Of a stretch of DNA of 64,000 nucleotides, positions 26,960 through 36,827 are shown piece by piece. Position numbers and translations under genes: made by a program. The notes under the pieces were generated by a model, which was given only the letters and a program-made list of their open reading frames with translations, had not been told where the DNA came from and searched no databases. Position 1 is the first letter of the stretch. Each line of letters begins with the position of its first letter. Source of the DNA: Bacteroidales bacterium (GTDB lineage Bacteria; Bacteroidota; Bacteroidia; Bacteroidales; UBA932); the NCBI GenBank assembly GCA_029098505.1, contig JAQXOE010000021.1:16593-80592 (forward strand), given 5' to 3'.

Positions 26960-29900
26960 TTATTCAGGTATTAAGAATTTCATACTTTGGCTGATAACAG
27001 CTTCAAGTTTTTTTCTGTCCGTGAGCGTTTCGAGCGGGAATCCGAAACATACGGTTTTGTAAGTACCTTTGTCACAGGCTGTTGCTGCGGAGATACCCTC
27101 TCTTCCATATCTAAGTATAGATATTCCTTTGGAGTCAGAAGGCTTGATTCCGTCCGGGGTTTCGACCCTGTATATGCCAGCATCGGAGCCAGTGTTGAAA
27201 TCAAGCTCTCCAAGTCCGCTCAGGTCAATTCTGCCGTTCGCCAGCCCAATGCAGCTGCCTTTTCGACTGCCTCTGTTTGTAACCCATTCGTAGCCAAGAA
27301 CTTCCTTTACAAAGTCCATATCCTCTTCCATTTTGAGGCTGTCCTTGACCATAGGATAAATCTGATCCCAGACATCTGTGGCAATATATTCTCCGGAGAC
27401 GATTATACCCTTTCCGCTTGCGGTGCTCGTCCTGATAGCCTGCTGCAAGTCTTTCGGGAATACTTCATAGCGTGCAGGGACATTGCCCGCACCGATTTTT
27501 GTCGTCACCTGCTTGCCGCAAATCAGGTCTATGGCATCGCAGCCACAGTCTCCTCCGCTGGTGTAAGCATCACGCGAAGCCGAGCAGATGCTGTAACCCG
27601 ATTTCATCAGGGCCTCTGCGTGTATGCTGATGAAATCAAAGGTATTGCCTGGAATGATACTGCCGGCCTCGTCAGTGTAGCTGGCACCGAAGCCCGACTC
27701 GTCATCATCCACATATTCCTTGCTCCTTCTGAATTCGTAATTGTCACCGATGAAATTGAAATCCCTTATGTATGGGACCCCGGCATCTGTCGAGGCGTCG
27801 AAGCCGGCATAGTCGGGACTGTCAATCCAGGTGGGCGCGGATACTCTATCGAAGTTATTCACTACCAACACTTTGGCTTTGGAATGGCCGAGCCTTCCCG
27901 CACATATGCTTTCAGATGGGAAACTAAGACCACCCTCGTTCTCAGCCACTATCCTGAAACTGTAGAGTTCGCCCTCATCTATACCTACCGTAGTGTAGTA
28001 CCAGTCTCCGTCCCTTCTGAAATCCACCAGTTTGCCTTCGCTGAATTCACCGTCACCTACGCGAGTTTGCAGATAGAAGCGTTTAGGCGCAGCTGTCGGT
28101 TCTTTGTTGTCTCTGGTTTCCTTCCAAGAGATTTTTACATCCCCGGAGTCACACAATATAGCTGATACTGAATTTACAGGAAGCGGTTGGACTGCATATG
28201 GCTGTCCGTATTCATCGCTGAGAAACTTCAGTATGCCTTTATAGACTGCCCTGCAGGCCACAAACCTGAAGGCAGGGTCTAGCCCGTATTTCTGGTCGGC
28301 AAAATTCTGGTGAGAAAGCAGTTCGAGCAGCATGCCCGGAACTGAGGTCGTTCTGGATTCGCTGTAGTTTCTGTTCCAGAGGAAGCGGCGGCTCCATTGA
28401 GGGTCAAAGTCTTCGCGTAGGTCCGCAACTACCTGGTCCTGAACTACTCCTGCCAGATGACGCCCGAGCTGTCTGCTCCTCCCGTCAGGCAGTTTGTCCT
28501 TCCCGTCAGCCATAAGGGTATAGATGGAGAGGGTTCCCACAATGCTGTCATTCGGTGTATAGCCCGCATCGCTGTGAAAGCCGAGCGAAAGATCGACAGG
28601 TATCCTTTTACCTTCGCCCTCGTATTTAGGATTGACAGAAGAGCCTCCTGTAAGCTGGCTCACCCAGGCTCCTCTGCTGGCATAATCCTGAGTGTAGTCG
28701 CCCTCCCAATTACGTGTAACTGTGCTGTCAACACCTGCAAACTGCTCCCAATAGAGCGCCCCTTCGAGGTAGCAGGGCAGGCCAGAAGTTCTGTAGCTTG
28801 AAGGGTCCGCATCCTTTGGCCCACGCGCTATCTTTCCCATACCGCCCCCGATTTTTACTCCGTCAGCAGTAATAATACTTCCTTTCTGATTCTCGGGGGC
28901 AATATTGTCGAGTCTCACAGAACCCTTGGAGTTACGATTGAAATGATGCGTTCCCAGATATATCCAGGTTCCGCCTCCAAGCTTCTGATTTACAAGGTAT
29001 TCACTCTTGCCATTGGAATGGGTGACTGCATAGTGTACGCTTTCGCAACTGTTTTCCAGACTTTTGTAGGAGATATATACCGCATAATCGCCGCTTTCCG
29101 GCACTTCGAAAGTCCATATGGCTTCGGATTTATGTCCCTTTTCCTCCGTGACGGCTTCTGTTTTCCTTACCGTTCCCATACGGAAAGGATTGTCATTCAG
29201 GGTATAGGATTTTTTTGCGTCTGCGAAGCCTGTGCCTCCGTCCGACCATCTTCCTCTCTCAGAGTAGAGGCCGGCGCGCCGCAGAGGATGCTCACGATGC
29301 CCGTCAAACGAAGGGTCATTGTCAATGATGACTTCATTGCTCTGAACATCCCTTTCCCTCGGTGTCAATACATAAGCGCCTGCGTTCTCAAGCATAGGGA
29401 TGAGGAAGGGGAGTACATAGCTTTGCGTGTATATGTCTTCGACCGTGCGGTGCAGGGGAGCGCGCTGCCATTCCCACCTGTCTGTACTTTCTTCGTAGTA
29501 ACGGCCGTGACTCTGCCATAGGGCAATGTATCTGCCGCTGAGACCTTTGTTATATTTCTCGGCACCGATTCTGGCAACGAGAGGGCGTGTCCTGCCCCGG
29601 GGGTCCGCGGTCCTGTATTTATAGTCTGCAGGCACTCCTGAGTTGTGCAGTTCAGGAGTGACCAAAGTCTTGATATTCACGTTTTTGGCGAAAATATCGC
29701 CTACACTTTGGCCTCTGTAATCTTCAGGGATGAGACTATCTATCTCCTGCCTGAACCATTCCAGGTCCCGTTCATTCCAGTTGAAGTCACTGAGTTCCTG
29801 ACTGAAACGGAAATCAAGTTTTGATCCCCTTTTTATCACGCTTTCCAGTTTCAAGTCTGTGCTGACTGTCGTTCTCTCCTTAAGCCTTAGACGGAGCGAG

Positions 29901-30007
29901 TCGATAACGCCCGGAAAATCCTTCTTGAGATTCTGGGCGTGTCCCGTTCCCGCTGTCATCAATAGCAGGAAGCATACGATGAAAAGCCTGATTATTCCTG
30001 TCGGCAT
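26960..30007 (-). CDS. secreted amidase/golvesin-domain cell-wall protein
   Basis: 1015 residues with a Sec signal (TAGTGHAQ). An N-acetylmuramoyl-L-alanine amidase (Amidase_3-like) fold appears split: KYNKGLSGRYIALWQSHGRYYE early, then LSLGFHSDAG and GMLLELLSHQNFADQ later. Between them is a golvesin-C-terminal-like beta domain (YAVYISYKSLENS, WIYLGTHHFN; about 300-375). A fibronectin type III domain follows (SGDVKISWKE, YSFRIVAENEGG) and a C-terminal alpha/beta domain. Homologues are often labelled xanthan lyase in databases, which I think is misleading. Starts inside the end of the VanZ gene (16-bp overlap). Confidence 0.85.
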   Translation of the reverse strand: MPTGIIRLFIVCFLLLMTAGTGHAQNLKKDFPGVIDSLRLRLKERTTVSTDLKLESVIKRGSKLDFRFSQELSDFNWNERDLEWFRQEIDSLIPEDYRGQSVGDIFAKNVNIKTLVTPELHNSGVPADYKYRTADPRGRTRPLVARIGAEKYNKGLSGRYIALWQSHGRYYEESTDRWEWQRAPLHRTVEDIYTQSYVLPFLIPMLENAGAYVLTPRERDVQSNEVIIDNDPSFDGHREHPLRRAGLYSERGRWSDGGTGFADAKKSYTLNDNPFRMGTVRKTEAVTEEKGHKSEAIWTFEVPESGDYAVYISYKSLENSCESVHYAVTHSNGKSEYLVNQKLGGGTWIYLGTHHFNRNSKGSVRLDNIAPENQKGSIITADGVKIGGGMGKIARGPKDADPSSYRTSGLPCYLEGALYWEQFAGVDSTVTRNWEGDYTQDYASRGAWVSQLTGGSSVNPKYEGEGKRIPVDLSLGFHSDAGYTPNDSIVGTLSIYTLMADGKDKLPDGRSRQLGRHLAGVVQDQVVADLREDFDPQWSRRFLWNRNYSESRTTSVPGMLLELLSHQNFADQKYGLDPAFRFVACRAVYKGILKFLSDEYGQPYAVQPLPVNSVSAILCDSGDVKISWKETRDNKEPTAAPKRFYLQTRVGDGEFSEGKLVDFRRDGDWYYTTVGIDEGELYSFRIVAENEGGLSFPSESICAGRLGHSKAKVLVVNNFDRVSAPTWIDSPDYAGFDASTDAGVPYIRDFNFIGDNYEFRRSKEYVDDDESGFGASYTDEAGSIIPGNTFDFISIHAEALMKSGYSICSASRDAYTSGGDCGCDAIDLICGKQVTTKIGAGNVPARYEVFPKDLQQAIRTSTASGKGIIVSGEYIATDVWDQIYPMVKDSLKMEEDMDFVKEVLGYEWVTNRGSRKGSCIGLANGRIDLSGLGELDFNTGSDAGIYRVETPDGIKPSDSKGISILRYGREGISAATACDKGTYKTVCFGFPLETLTDRKKLEAVISQSMKFLIPE

Positions 30008-30405
30008 TGCCTGTGATGCTTTATGAGTTCAAGTATGAAGACAAGGAATGATGATATGCTTACAGAAATCATATCCGCCAGAAAGTCCATATTGTCTCTG
30101 CTGCGGTAGTTGGTAAGTCCTTGTCCCAATTCTGTCAATGCGCCTATGCACAGACCGAGCAGAAGTAATCCGAGGCAGAGCAGTATGCTCTTCCAAGGCT
30201 TGTCGGTTTTCCAGTTGAAGGACCAGTAAATCAGCATGGACAGAGGGAAGAACATTGCGAAGTGCACCAGTTTGTCTGTTGGAATGCCAAGTATGGTACG
30301 ACTCACACTTGGCAGGTTGTCGAATCTGCCAAAACACAAATATATCAAAGCTCCCAGGTAAAGCAGCAGGAGCAATTTCTGTAACAATCTTTTATTTTTC
30401 CTCAT
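29992..30405 (-). CDS. VanZ-like membrane protein
   Basis: 137 residues, four helices. VanZ pattern: DKLVHFAMFFPLSML in helix 2 and IGALTELGQGLTNYRSRDNMDFLADMIS (read as TELGQ...R..D..D) near helix 3-4. Role unknown in general; the family name comes from teicoplanin resistance. Overlaps the next gene by 16 bp, so coupled to the amidase. Confidence 0.88.
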   Translation of the reverse strand: MRKNKRLLQKLLLLLYLGALIYLCFGRFDNLPSVSRTILGIPTDKLVHFAMFFPLSMLIYWSFNWKTDKPWKSILLCLGLLLLGLCIGALTELGQGLTNYRSRDNMDFLADMISVSISSFLVFILELIKHHRQCRQE

Positions 30406-30434
30406 AAGTTCTTAATAATTAGGTAATTGCGTAA

Positions 30435-32276
30435 TTATGCAAGTGACTGCATATCATTCAGTTTCTTGTAATATCCGTTTTTCGCAATGAGCTCGGCGTG
30501 CTTGCCTCTCTCCACGATGCGGCCCTCGTCCATCACGATAATCTCATCTGCGTTCCTGATGGTTGAAAGTCGGTGGGCAATGGCAATGGTTGTGCGGGAT
30601 GACATCAGCCTTTCGAGGGCCTCCTGCACGATGCGCTCGGATTCGGTGTCCAATGCCGCCGTAGCCTCATCGAGGATGAGGATAGGCGGATTCTTGAGTA
30701 TTGCCCTGGCAATACTGATGCGCTGCCTTTGACCTCCGGAAAGCTTCACGCCGCGGTCTCCGATATTGGTGTCGTAGCCCTCCTCCTTTTCGACGATGAA
30801 CTCGTGTGCGTTCGCGATTTTTGCAGCTTCTATGACCTGCTCCATCGTGGCATTCTCCACTCCGAAGGCAATATTGTTGAAGATGCTGTCATTGAAGAGG
30901 ATAGGGTCCTGGTTGACATTGCCCATAAGGCTGCGGAGGTCGTGGATGCTGACTTCCCTGATGTCCTTGCCATCGATGGTGATGCTGCCTTCATTGACGT
31001 CGAAGAAGCGCGGGATAAGGTCGACGAGGGTGGATTTTCCGGCACCGGAAGCGCCTACAATCGCTATGGTCTGGCCTTTGTGAATTTTCAGATTGACATT
31101 GTCGACAACGGTCTTGCAGCCGTCCTCGTAGTGGAAGCTGACGTCCTTGAACTCGATGCAGTCGTTGAAACTGTCAAGTGGCTCTGGTTCAGCGCATTCC
31201 TTTATATTGTTCTCTGTTTCGAGGATTCTGTTGATTCTCTCCATAGATGCCATACCCTTAGGTATGCCGTAGGCGGCCTTGGAGAGGTCCTTGATAGGCT
31301 GGATAACGCTGTAGAGTATCACCAGATAGTAGATGAAGGTAGGCGCATCGATGGGAGCGTGCTCGTTGAGTATCAGTATGCCTCCGAACCAGAGCACTAT
31401 GGCTATCATCATTGTTCCGAGGAATTCGCTTACCGGGTGCGCCAGAGCCTGGCGGGTGGCGACCTTGATGTTCTTGTCCCTCATCCTGCCGGTTACCCGG
31501 TCAAAACGCTCGCTCATCTTTTTCTCTGCGAGGAAGGCCTTGATGACACGCAGACCTCCGAGGGTTTCCTCGACCTGACTCATTGTGTCGCTCCAGAGAG
31601 CCTGGGCTTCAAGTGAGCGCTCCTTTAGCCTGCGCCCTATTCTTCCCATAATCCAGAGCATAATCGGGGCGAAGAGTATGGTGAAGAGGGTCAACTGCCA
31701 GGAAATGAAAATCAGGGTGCCGAAATAGAATACGATAAGTATCGGATTCTTGATGAGCATATCCAGTGTGCTGGTGATGGAGTTTTCCACCTCGGAAACG
31801 TCTCCGCTGATACGAGCAATAATGTCTCCCTTCTTTTCCTGAGAGAAGAAACCGAGAGGGAGGGTGAGGACCTTGTCATATACCTGCATTCTCAAGTCCT
31901 TGACTATTCCTGTCCTGAGAGGTATCATTACGGCTGAAGAACCGAAATAGCAGGCGGTTTTCAACAGGGTCATAAACGAAAGAATGAGACAGAGTATGAG
32001 CAGCACAGTGCCAGCCCCTAAATCGATAATGCTCTGACTGACAAACCAATAGAGGTTGTTGAGGACCTTGTCCTTGAAGGATGCGGAAGCGTCGTTCCAG
32101 GCTATGAAACTGTAAATGGAGCTGTCGAGATTGAACAATATCTTCAGGATTGGGATGATGAGAGTGAACGAGAAGATATTGAACACTGCTGAAAGCACGT
32201 TCATCAGGACAGATTCTCCAAGATATTTTCTGTAAGGCGCTACATAGCGCTTGATCATTTTCCAAAAATCTTTCAT
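30435..32276 (-). CDS. MsbA-type ABC exporter (fused permease and ATPase)
   Basis: 613 residues: six-helix transmembrane domain (about 15-330) and a nucleotide-binding domain with Walker A GASGAGKST, Q-loop NVNQDP, signature LSGGQRQR, Walker B ILILDEATAALD and H-loop AHRLST. Half-transporter acting as a homodimer, probably exporting lipid or lipid-linked substrate. Six bp after the WalJ-like gene. Confidence 0.95.
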   Translation of the reverse strand: MKDFWKMIKRYVAPYRKYLGESVLMNVLSAVFNIFSFTLIIPILKILFNLDSSIYSFIAWNDASASFKDKVLNNLYWFVSQSIIDLGAGTVLLILCLILSFMTLLKTACYFGSSAVMIPLRTGIVKDLRMQVYDKVLTLPLGFFSQEKKGDIIARISGDVSEVENSITSTLDMLIKNPILIVFYFGTLIFISWQLTLFTILFAPIMLWIMGRIGRRLKERSLEAQALWSDTMSQVEETLGGLRVIKAFLAEKKMSERFDRVTGRMRDKNIKVATRQALAHPVSEFLGTMMIAIVLWFGGILILNEHAPIDAPTFIYYLVILYSVIQPIKDLSKAAYGIPKGMASMERINRILETENNIKECAEPEPLDSFNDCIEFKDVSFHYEDGCKTVVDNVNLKIHKGQTIAIVGASGAGKSTLVDLIPRFFDVNEGSITIDGKDIREVSIHDLRSLMGNVNQDPILFNDSIFNNIAFGVENATMEQVIEAAKIANAHEFIVEKEEGYDTNIGDRGVKLSGGQRQRISIARAILKNPPILILDEATAALDTESERIVQEALERLMSSRTTIAIAHRLSTIRNADEIIVMDEGRIVERGKHAELIAKNGYYKKLNDMQSLA

Positions 32277-32282
32277 AAAGTG

Positions 32283-33161
32283 CTAAAGAAGGAATAGGGT
32301 GGAGGTTTCGCGTCTAGGCAGGACGTGAAGTTTCACAATATGTTCCTTGCCTTCCCCGTCGGTCTTGGTAAAGACGGCTGAGCCTGGTTCGGAAGCTGTG
32401 AATCCTATGCTTTCCAAGCCCTGCCTTGAACAGTCGTAAGCCAGTTGGCGGGTATTGTTGTTGTCGCTTCTGTGACAGAGGAATATATCTCTGAGTCCAA
32501 CGTGCCAGAAGCGTGAAATGGCTTCAGCGCATTCTTTATTGCTCAAGTGACCGTGGCCTCCGCAGACACGTGCCTTCAAATCATACGGGTAGGGTCCTTT
32601 TAGGAGCATTTCCTTGTCATAGTTGGATTCAATAACGACGGTATCAGCATAGGATGCGAAGGCCAGAGCTTCTTCGGTCATCCGTCCTATGTCGGTCATT
32701 ATCACGAACTTATGTGTCCCGATAACAAGACCGTAGCCTACAGTTTCAGGCCTGGCATCGTGAGGTACCGGGAAATGACGGGCCTGCACCTTGCCGGGCA
32801 CGACCTGATTCCAAATACCCTTTTCCAACACTCTCTTGCAGGCAGGGACCCAATCACGGGTGAGGTAATATGAAGCCAGTTCAGAGTGTATTCTGTCGGA
32901 TGTGAATACGGGGACGCTGTAATGCTTGCAGAGTGAGCCCAGACCCTTTACGTGGTCCATATGGGTATGGGTGACAAGGACAGCGTCGATATCGTCCATT
33001 CCGTAGCCCTTGGCTGCCAGTTCTTTCTTCATATGTCTGGGACTGACCCCGGCATCTATGATGATGCCGGCGCTGTGGACTCCATCTTCTTCCAGGGAGA
33101 TGAAGTAGCAGTTTCCGCAGCTGCCGCTGGACAGGCTCATGAACTTGACACTATTTCTCAT
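32283..33161 (-). CDS. MBL-fold hydrolase of the WalJ/YycJ type
   Basis: 292 residues: SLSSGSCGNCYFI at the start, metal motif THTHMDH, then DIGRMTEEAL and GHGHLSNKE with later His ligands (CHRSDNNN). Family members are 5'-3' exonuclease-like DNA repair or cell-wall-linked proteins. The start at 33161 overlaps the TPR gene by 11 bp; ATG 33140 (MSLSSGSCG) is an equally good start. Confidence 0.88.
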   Translation of the reverse strand: MRNSVKFMSLSSGSCGNCYFISLEEDGVHSAGIIIDAGVSPRHMKKELAAKGYGMDDIDAVLVTHTHMDHVKGLGSLCKHYSVPVFTSDRIHSELASYYLTRDWVPACKRVLEKGIWNQVVPGKVQARHFPVPHDARPETVGYGLVIGTHKFVIMTDIGRMTEEALAFASYADTVVIESNYDKEMLLKGPYPYDLKARVCGGHGHLSNKECAEAISRFWHVGLRDIFLCHRSDNNNTRQLAYDCSRQGLESIGFTASEPGSAVFTKTDGEGKEHIVKLHVLPRRETSTLFLL

Positions 33162-35187
33162 CCTCGCAGTATTTTGAGATTACACTGTAGGCGTCCGAGA
33201 CGCCGAGCTCGCCGGCGCGAGATAGGTCTATGCAGCCCTTCTCCTTGTCTTTCAAGTAGATAAGCACCAAGCCTCTGTTGAAATATGCATCTCCCATATA
33301 AGGGTAGAGCGTGATGGCCCTGTCGTAGTCCTCAATGGCTGTAATCAGCTGTGAGGACAGGGTGTGGAGGTTTCCGAGATTGTAGTGAACATACGGAATA
33401 TCCGGAACGATCTGAGCTGCCTCCTCCAGGTCTGCTATGGCTTCGGAATAGTCGTAAGTATAAGTAGCCCTGTCGTTTACACGGGCTCTTGTGCTGCCCT
33501 GGTCATCCATAGTCAGGGTCTGGACATTGCTCTGGATAGAGGCGATGAAGTCAATCATCTCCGCGCGGAGTACTCCTCTGTTCATCAGGTAGAAGGCTCT
33601 GTAGTATTCGGCATAACTGTCAATGGCCAGGTCTTCCTCTCCAATATCAGCGGCATTGTCAAATGCATCAAGAGCGGCATTGTATTGCTTCCTGTAGAGG
33701 GCATACAAGCCCTTGATGAAGTTTTTTTGTGAAGGACTCATCACGACAGTTCCGGCTCCGGAACTGCTGTCTCCGTAAAGGGCATTTTCAATGTCTCCGT
33801 CGAGGGCAATGATGTCATCACGGTTGGTGTTCGAAATCGTGACTGGCACCGGGGAATTGCCAATGAAACGCTCAATCAGATTGTTCTCATACCTGTTTTT
33901 CAGGATGGAAGCGCCCTGGTCGCGGCTCGAAGCCAGATTGAACTTGTAAAGTTTCTTAAGCTTGATGTCGATGTCCCTGTGCTGGAGCAGTTCGTCGTCG
34001 AAGTCCTTTTTCGCGAAATCCGCATCCAGGGCAATGAGGGAGCTGTATTTCTTGGTTGTATCCGCGAAAGAGCCCTCATTGAGGGAGTTGGCATCGCGGT
34101 AGTCCTTGACCTTCTTTTGTGCTGTCTCGTAATCCTCTTTCGACTGCCTGTTCCTTCCGAGCATACTGTTGACGTATGAGCGGTTCAAGTAGGCCTTGGC
34201 GAAATCCGGATAGAGTTCAATGGCTGTATCATAGTCATCAAGCGCGTCCCTCCAGCGCCCCATTTCTATGAAGAAGGAGGCGCGGTTATAGTAGGCAAGG
34301 ACATTGCGCGGATTGATATTGATGACCCTGTCCATATCTTCGAGGGCTTTCTCATAATTTCCTACCTGGGCATTAATGAGGCTCCTGTTGTAGAGGGTGA
34401 GCGCATTGCCCGGCTCATCTTTCAGTACCCGGTTCAAGTCCCGCATAGCTTCGTTGTAATTCATTCTGTCATAGTGCATTAGAGCACGGTTGAAGTATGC
34501 GAAGGTGTTGGTGCTGTCTATCTGTATTGCGTGGTCGAGGTCGGCTATTGCGAGTTCGTATTCCTTCATATCCGCATAGAGCCTGCCTCTTCTTATGTAT
34601 CCTTCCGGCTCGAAACGGTCCAGTTCAATGGCCCTGTTGTAGTCGTTTATGGCCTTGAGCGTATCTTTCAGATACAGATGAGAGGCGCCCCTGTTGAGGA
34701 AGGCAGCCGGATCTTCAGGTTCGACCTTGATATATCTGTCGAAATCCTTCACGGCCTCATCGAACTGCTGGGCGAGGAAATGGGTCACTCCGCGGCTGAA
34801 GTATAGGCCTATATTGCCAGGCCTCAGTGACAGAGCCTTGTCGAAGTCCCTGAAGGCCTCCTCGTAACGCCCGAAGCGACTTTCGGTAATAGCTCTATAG
34901 TGGTATCCGTTCGTGAAGACAGGATTTATGCGTACGGAAGTGTCGAAATCCTGCTGTGCTCCGCGTATGTCCCCGAGGTTGTATTTGGCAATGCCTCTGT
35001 AGAAGAAGGTCCAGTAGTCCGAGCTGTCCAACTGGGCAAGTATGTTGAAATTCTCTATGGCCTGGGCATATTTCCCGTCCGAGAGAGCCGTCCTCCCCCT
35101 GAAGTAGAAGACATCCCTGTCGTATTGTGCGCTTAGGCTTTGAATAGCGCAAAAAATGGATAATATGGCTAAGAGAATTCTCTTCAT
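33151..35187 (-). CDS. exported tetratricopeptide-repeat protein
   Basis: 678 residues with a Sec signal (IQSLSAQ). At least ten TPR units in the first 370 residues (for example YYNRASFFIEMGRWRDALDD) and two or more near the C-terminus (VHYNLGNLHTLSSQLITAIE). Between them lies a non-TPR stretch of about 150 residues. A periplasmic scaffold is likely; partner unknown. Confidence 0.9.
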   Translation of the reverse strand: MKRILLAILSIFCAIQSLSAQYDRDVFYFRGRTALSDGKYAQAIENFNILAQLDSSDYWTFFYRGIAKYNLGDIRGAQQDFDTSVRINPVFTNGYHYRAITESRFGRYEEAFRDFDKALSLRPGNIGLYFSRGVTHFLAQQFDEAVKDFDRYIKVEPEDPAAFLNRGASHLYLKDTLKAINDYNRAIELDRFEPEGYIRRGRLYADMKEYELAIADLDHAIQIDSTNTFAYFNRALMHYDRMNYNEAMRDLNRVLKDEPGNALTLYNRSLINAQVGNYEKALEDMDRVININPRNVLAYYNRASFFIEMGRWRDALDDYDTAIELYPDFAKAYLNRSYVNSMLGRNRQSKEDYETAQKKVKDYRDANSLNEGSFADTTKKYSSLIALDADFAKKDFDDELLQHRDIDIKLKKLYKFNLASSRDQGASILKNRYENNLIERFIGNSPVPVTISNTNRDDIIALDGDIENALYGDSSSGAGTVVMSPSQKNFIKGLYALYRKQYNAALDAFDNAADIGEEDLAIDSYAEYYRAFYLMNRGVLRAEMIDFIASIQSNVQTLTMDDQGSTRARVNDRATYTYDYSEAIADLEEAAQIVPDIPYVHYNLGNLHTLSSQLITAIEDYDRAITLYPYMGDAYFNRGLVLIYLKDKEKGCIDLSRAGELGVSDAYSVISKYCEDEK

Positions 35188-35199
35188 TTTTTAGTCTGA

Positions 35200-35231
35200 T
35201 TTCCGAATGTGGCCTTTTATTGCTAACTTTG
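35200..35231 (+). promoter_or_regulatory. promoter of the M28-like gene
   Basis: TTTC at 35200-35203 (one mismatch to TTTG), 20-bp spacer, TAACTTTG at 35224-35231. It supports a transcript that starts near 35238 and so a start codon downstream of it. Confidence 0.5.
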
Positions 35232-35244
35232 GCCCCATATTTTG

Positions 35245-35252
35245 CAAAGATA
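35245..35252 (-). promoter_or_regulatory. -7 element of the TPR gene
   Basis: TATCTTTG on the minus strand, 58 bp before the TPR start; overlaps the leader of the divergent M28-like gene. Confidence 0.5.
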
Positions 35253-35279
35253 ATCAATAATTGCACCTAAATCTTGGGA

Positions 35280-36278
35280 TTGAATCAAAAATTGATATAT
35301 ATATCGCTGCTTTTCTGCCTGTTTCTGACTGTTTCAGCCGGCGCACAGGCCATTCCATCCGGTAAAGATGGGGAGAGGCTGATCTCGCAGGCGGTAAATG
35401 AGCACTTGCTCCGCAGTCAGGTTGGCTTCCTGACTGACCCTTTTTGTGAAGGAAGGGCTACGGGCAGCAGAGGCGCTGTCGAGGCAGGCGCCTGGATTGC
35501 CCGCCAGTTCAGCTTATATGGGCTGCTGCCTCTCGCTCAGGAGCATTTCAGCTCTTTCATTGCCGAAGGCAAGATAGGCCGCAATATCCTGGGCTTTTCG
35601 CCATCATCTTACCCAAGTGGAAAATACATTGTCATTGCCGCACATTATGACAATATCGGTGTGCTAAACGGCAATATTTATCCCGGTGCGGACAGCAATG
35701 CTTCGGGCGTTGCTGCTCTTCTCGCGCTTGCGAGGCTGAACCGCGGCTCGATGGCGCTGGGGCAATTGTCCACCTGCAACATCATTTTCGCTGCATTGGA
35801 TGCGAAGCAATTGAGCTATGCCGGTGCTGAATCCCTCTATGCCAGTATCGCTGAAGGCCGTTTGCGCGATCCGAGAACCGGTGTCGTTATCACTCCGGAC
35901 CGTGTTTCGCTGATGGTCAATCTGGACACCATTGGAAGCTCGCTGGAGCCTGTTCACAAGGCCAGAAAGGATTTCATAATTATGCTCGGTGGCAATGAGG
36001 CAGAGAATAATGCCTTGAATCTGGCTAATTACAGCTCGGGGGCAATGCTCGATTTGTGCTATGATTATTACGGCAGCAAGGACTTTACCGACCTCTTCTT
36101 GAACCGGCTTGGCGATCAGAAGATCTTCCTGGCCCATAAGGTCCATTCCATACTCTTTACCTCCGGAATCACTATGAATACCAATAAGATTGAAGATACG
36201 GAAGACAGTCTGGACTATCCTGTTCTTCGACGCCGTATTTTATTGATTTATAATTGGTTGAATAGAATATTATCCTGA
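35280..36278 (+). CDS. M28 peptidase homologue with degraded active site, TTG start
   Basis: There is no ATG between the promoter and the signal peptide (KLIYISLLFCLFLTVSAGAQ), so translation must start at TTG 35280 (or TTG 35274). The fold matches M28 aminopeptidases: YIVIAAHYDNIG, YPGADSNASGVAALLALAR, IIFAALDAKQLSYAG, LMVNLDTIG, SGITMNTNKIEDTEDSLDY. Compared with active enzymes the bridging Asp is Ser (GADSN), the Glu-Glu pair is Lys-Gln (DAKQ) and the last His is Asn; only His in AAHYD and Asp in NLD remain. Likely a non-catalytic binding protein in the periplasm. Confidence 0.8.
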   Translation: MNQKLIYISLLFCLFLTVSAGAQAIPSGKDGERLISQAVNEHLLRSQVGFLTDPFCEGRATGSRGAVEAGAWIARQFSLYGLLPLAQEHFSSFIAEGKIGRNILGFSPSSYPSGKYIVIAAHYDNIGVLNGNIYPGADSNASGVAALLALARLNRGSMALGQLSTCNIIFAALDAKQLSYAGAESLYASIAEGRLRDPRTGVVITPDRVSLMVNLDTIGSSLEPVHKARKDFIIMLGGNEAENNALNLANYSSGAMLDLCYDYYGSKDFTDLFLNRLGDQKIFLAHKVHSILFTSGITMNTNKIEDTEDSLDYPVLRRRILLIYNWLNRILS

Positions 36279-36315
36279 CTTTCCCCTTAGGCGTTATGCC
36301 GCTTCTGGTTTAGGC

Positions 36316-36813
36316 TTATTTGTCGTACTGGTAGGCCAATCTCTCGCTCCCGTTCCAACATCTGATGGTCCCGCAATGGATGAAGCCATAGTTGAGAACG
36401 AGCCTCTGCATTACTTTATTGTCAGCGTGAGTGTCAATTCTGATAGAGTCGTGCTTTTCGAGGGCGAATTCCATCACTCTATTGAAAATCCCGCCTTTCT
36501 CGCCGGTGGAGGCGATTCTATGGATGGTCGCATATGGGCGGTCGCTGAGCCATTGCCCTCCCTCTATGACGGCATAAGTGGGGTCATTGCCTTCCCGAAG
36601 GACGAAGCTGGCAATGATTTTGCCCTCACTGGTGCAGACATAGCTGTCTCCAGCAGCGATATCATCTTCGAGCAGTTGCCGGCCAGGATAGGAGCTGTCC
36701 CATTGCCCCGGATTCCCATTGGCGGCCATATAGTTTCTCGCGGCGGCGAAAATCTCCTCAAGGCGGGGGATGTCCTCGACTTCTGTCTTCCTTATGTCAA
36801 TATTTGAATGCAT
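36316..36813 (-). CDS. GNAT-family N-acetyltransferase
   Basis: 165 residues. N-terminal IRKTEVEDIPRLEEIFAAAR, substrate-side IIASFVLREGNDPTYA, acetyl-CoA strand IHRIASTGEKGGIFNRVMEF and RIDTHADNKVMQRLVLNYGF. Substrate unknown. Lies between a convergent M28-like gene and the pgi terminator. Confidence 0.88.
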   Translation of the reverse strand: MHSNIDIRKTEVEDIPRLEEIFAAARNYMAANGNPGQWDSSYPGRQLLEDDIAAGDSYVCTSEGKIIASFVLREGNDPTYAVIEGGQWLSDRPYATIHRIASTGEKGGIFNRVMEFALEKHDSIRIDTHADNKVMQRLVLNYGFIHCGTIRCWNGSERLAYQYDK

Positions 36814-36827
36814 ACTGGTGTAAAGGG

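Noticed and set aside
26987..28165. 392-codon plus-strand frame opposite the amidase/golvesin gene
   Set aside because: Antisense shadow; the minus-strand gene has clear domains through this part.
30729..31616. 295-codon plus-strand frame opposite the ABC exporter
   Set aside because: Antisense shadow over Walker and signature motifs of the real gene.
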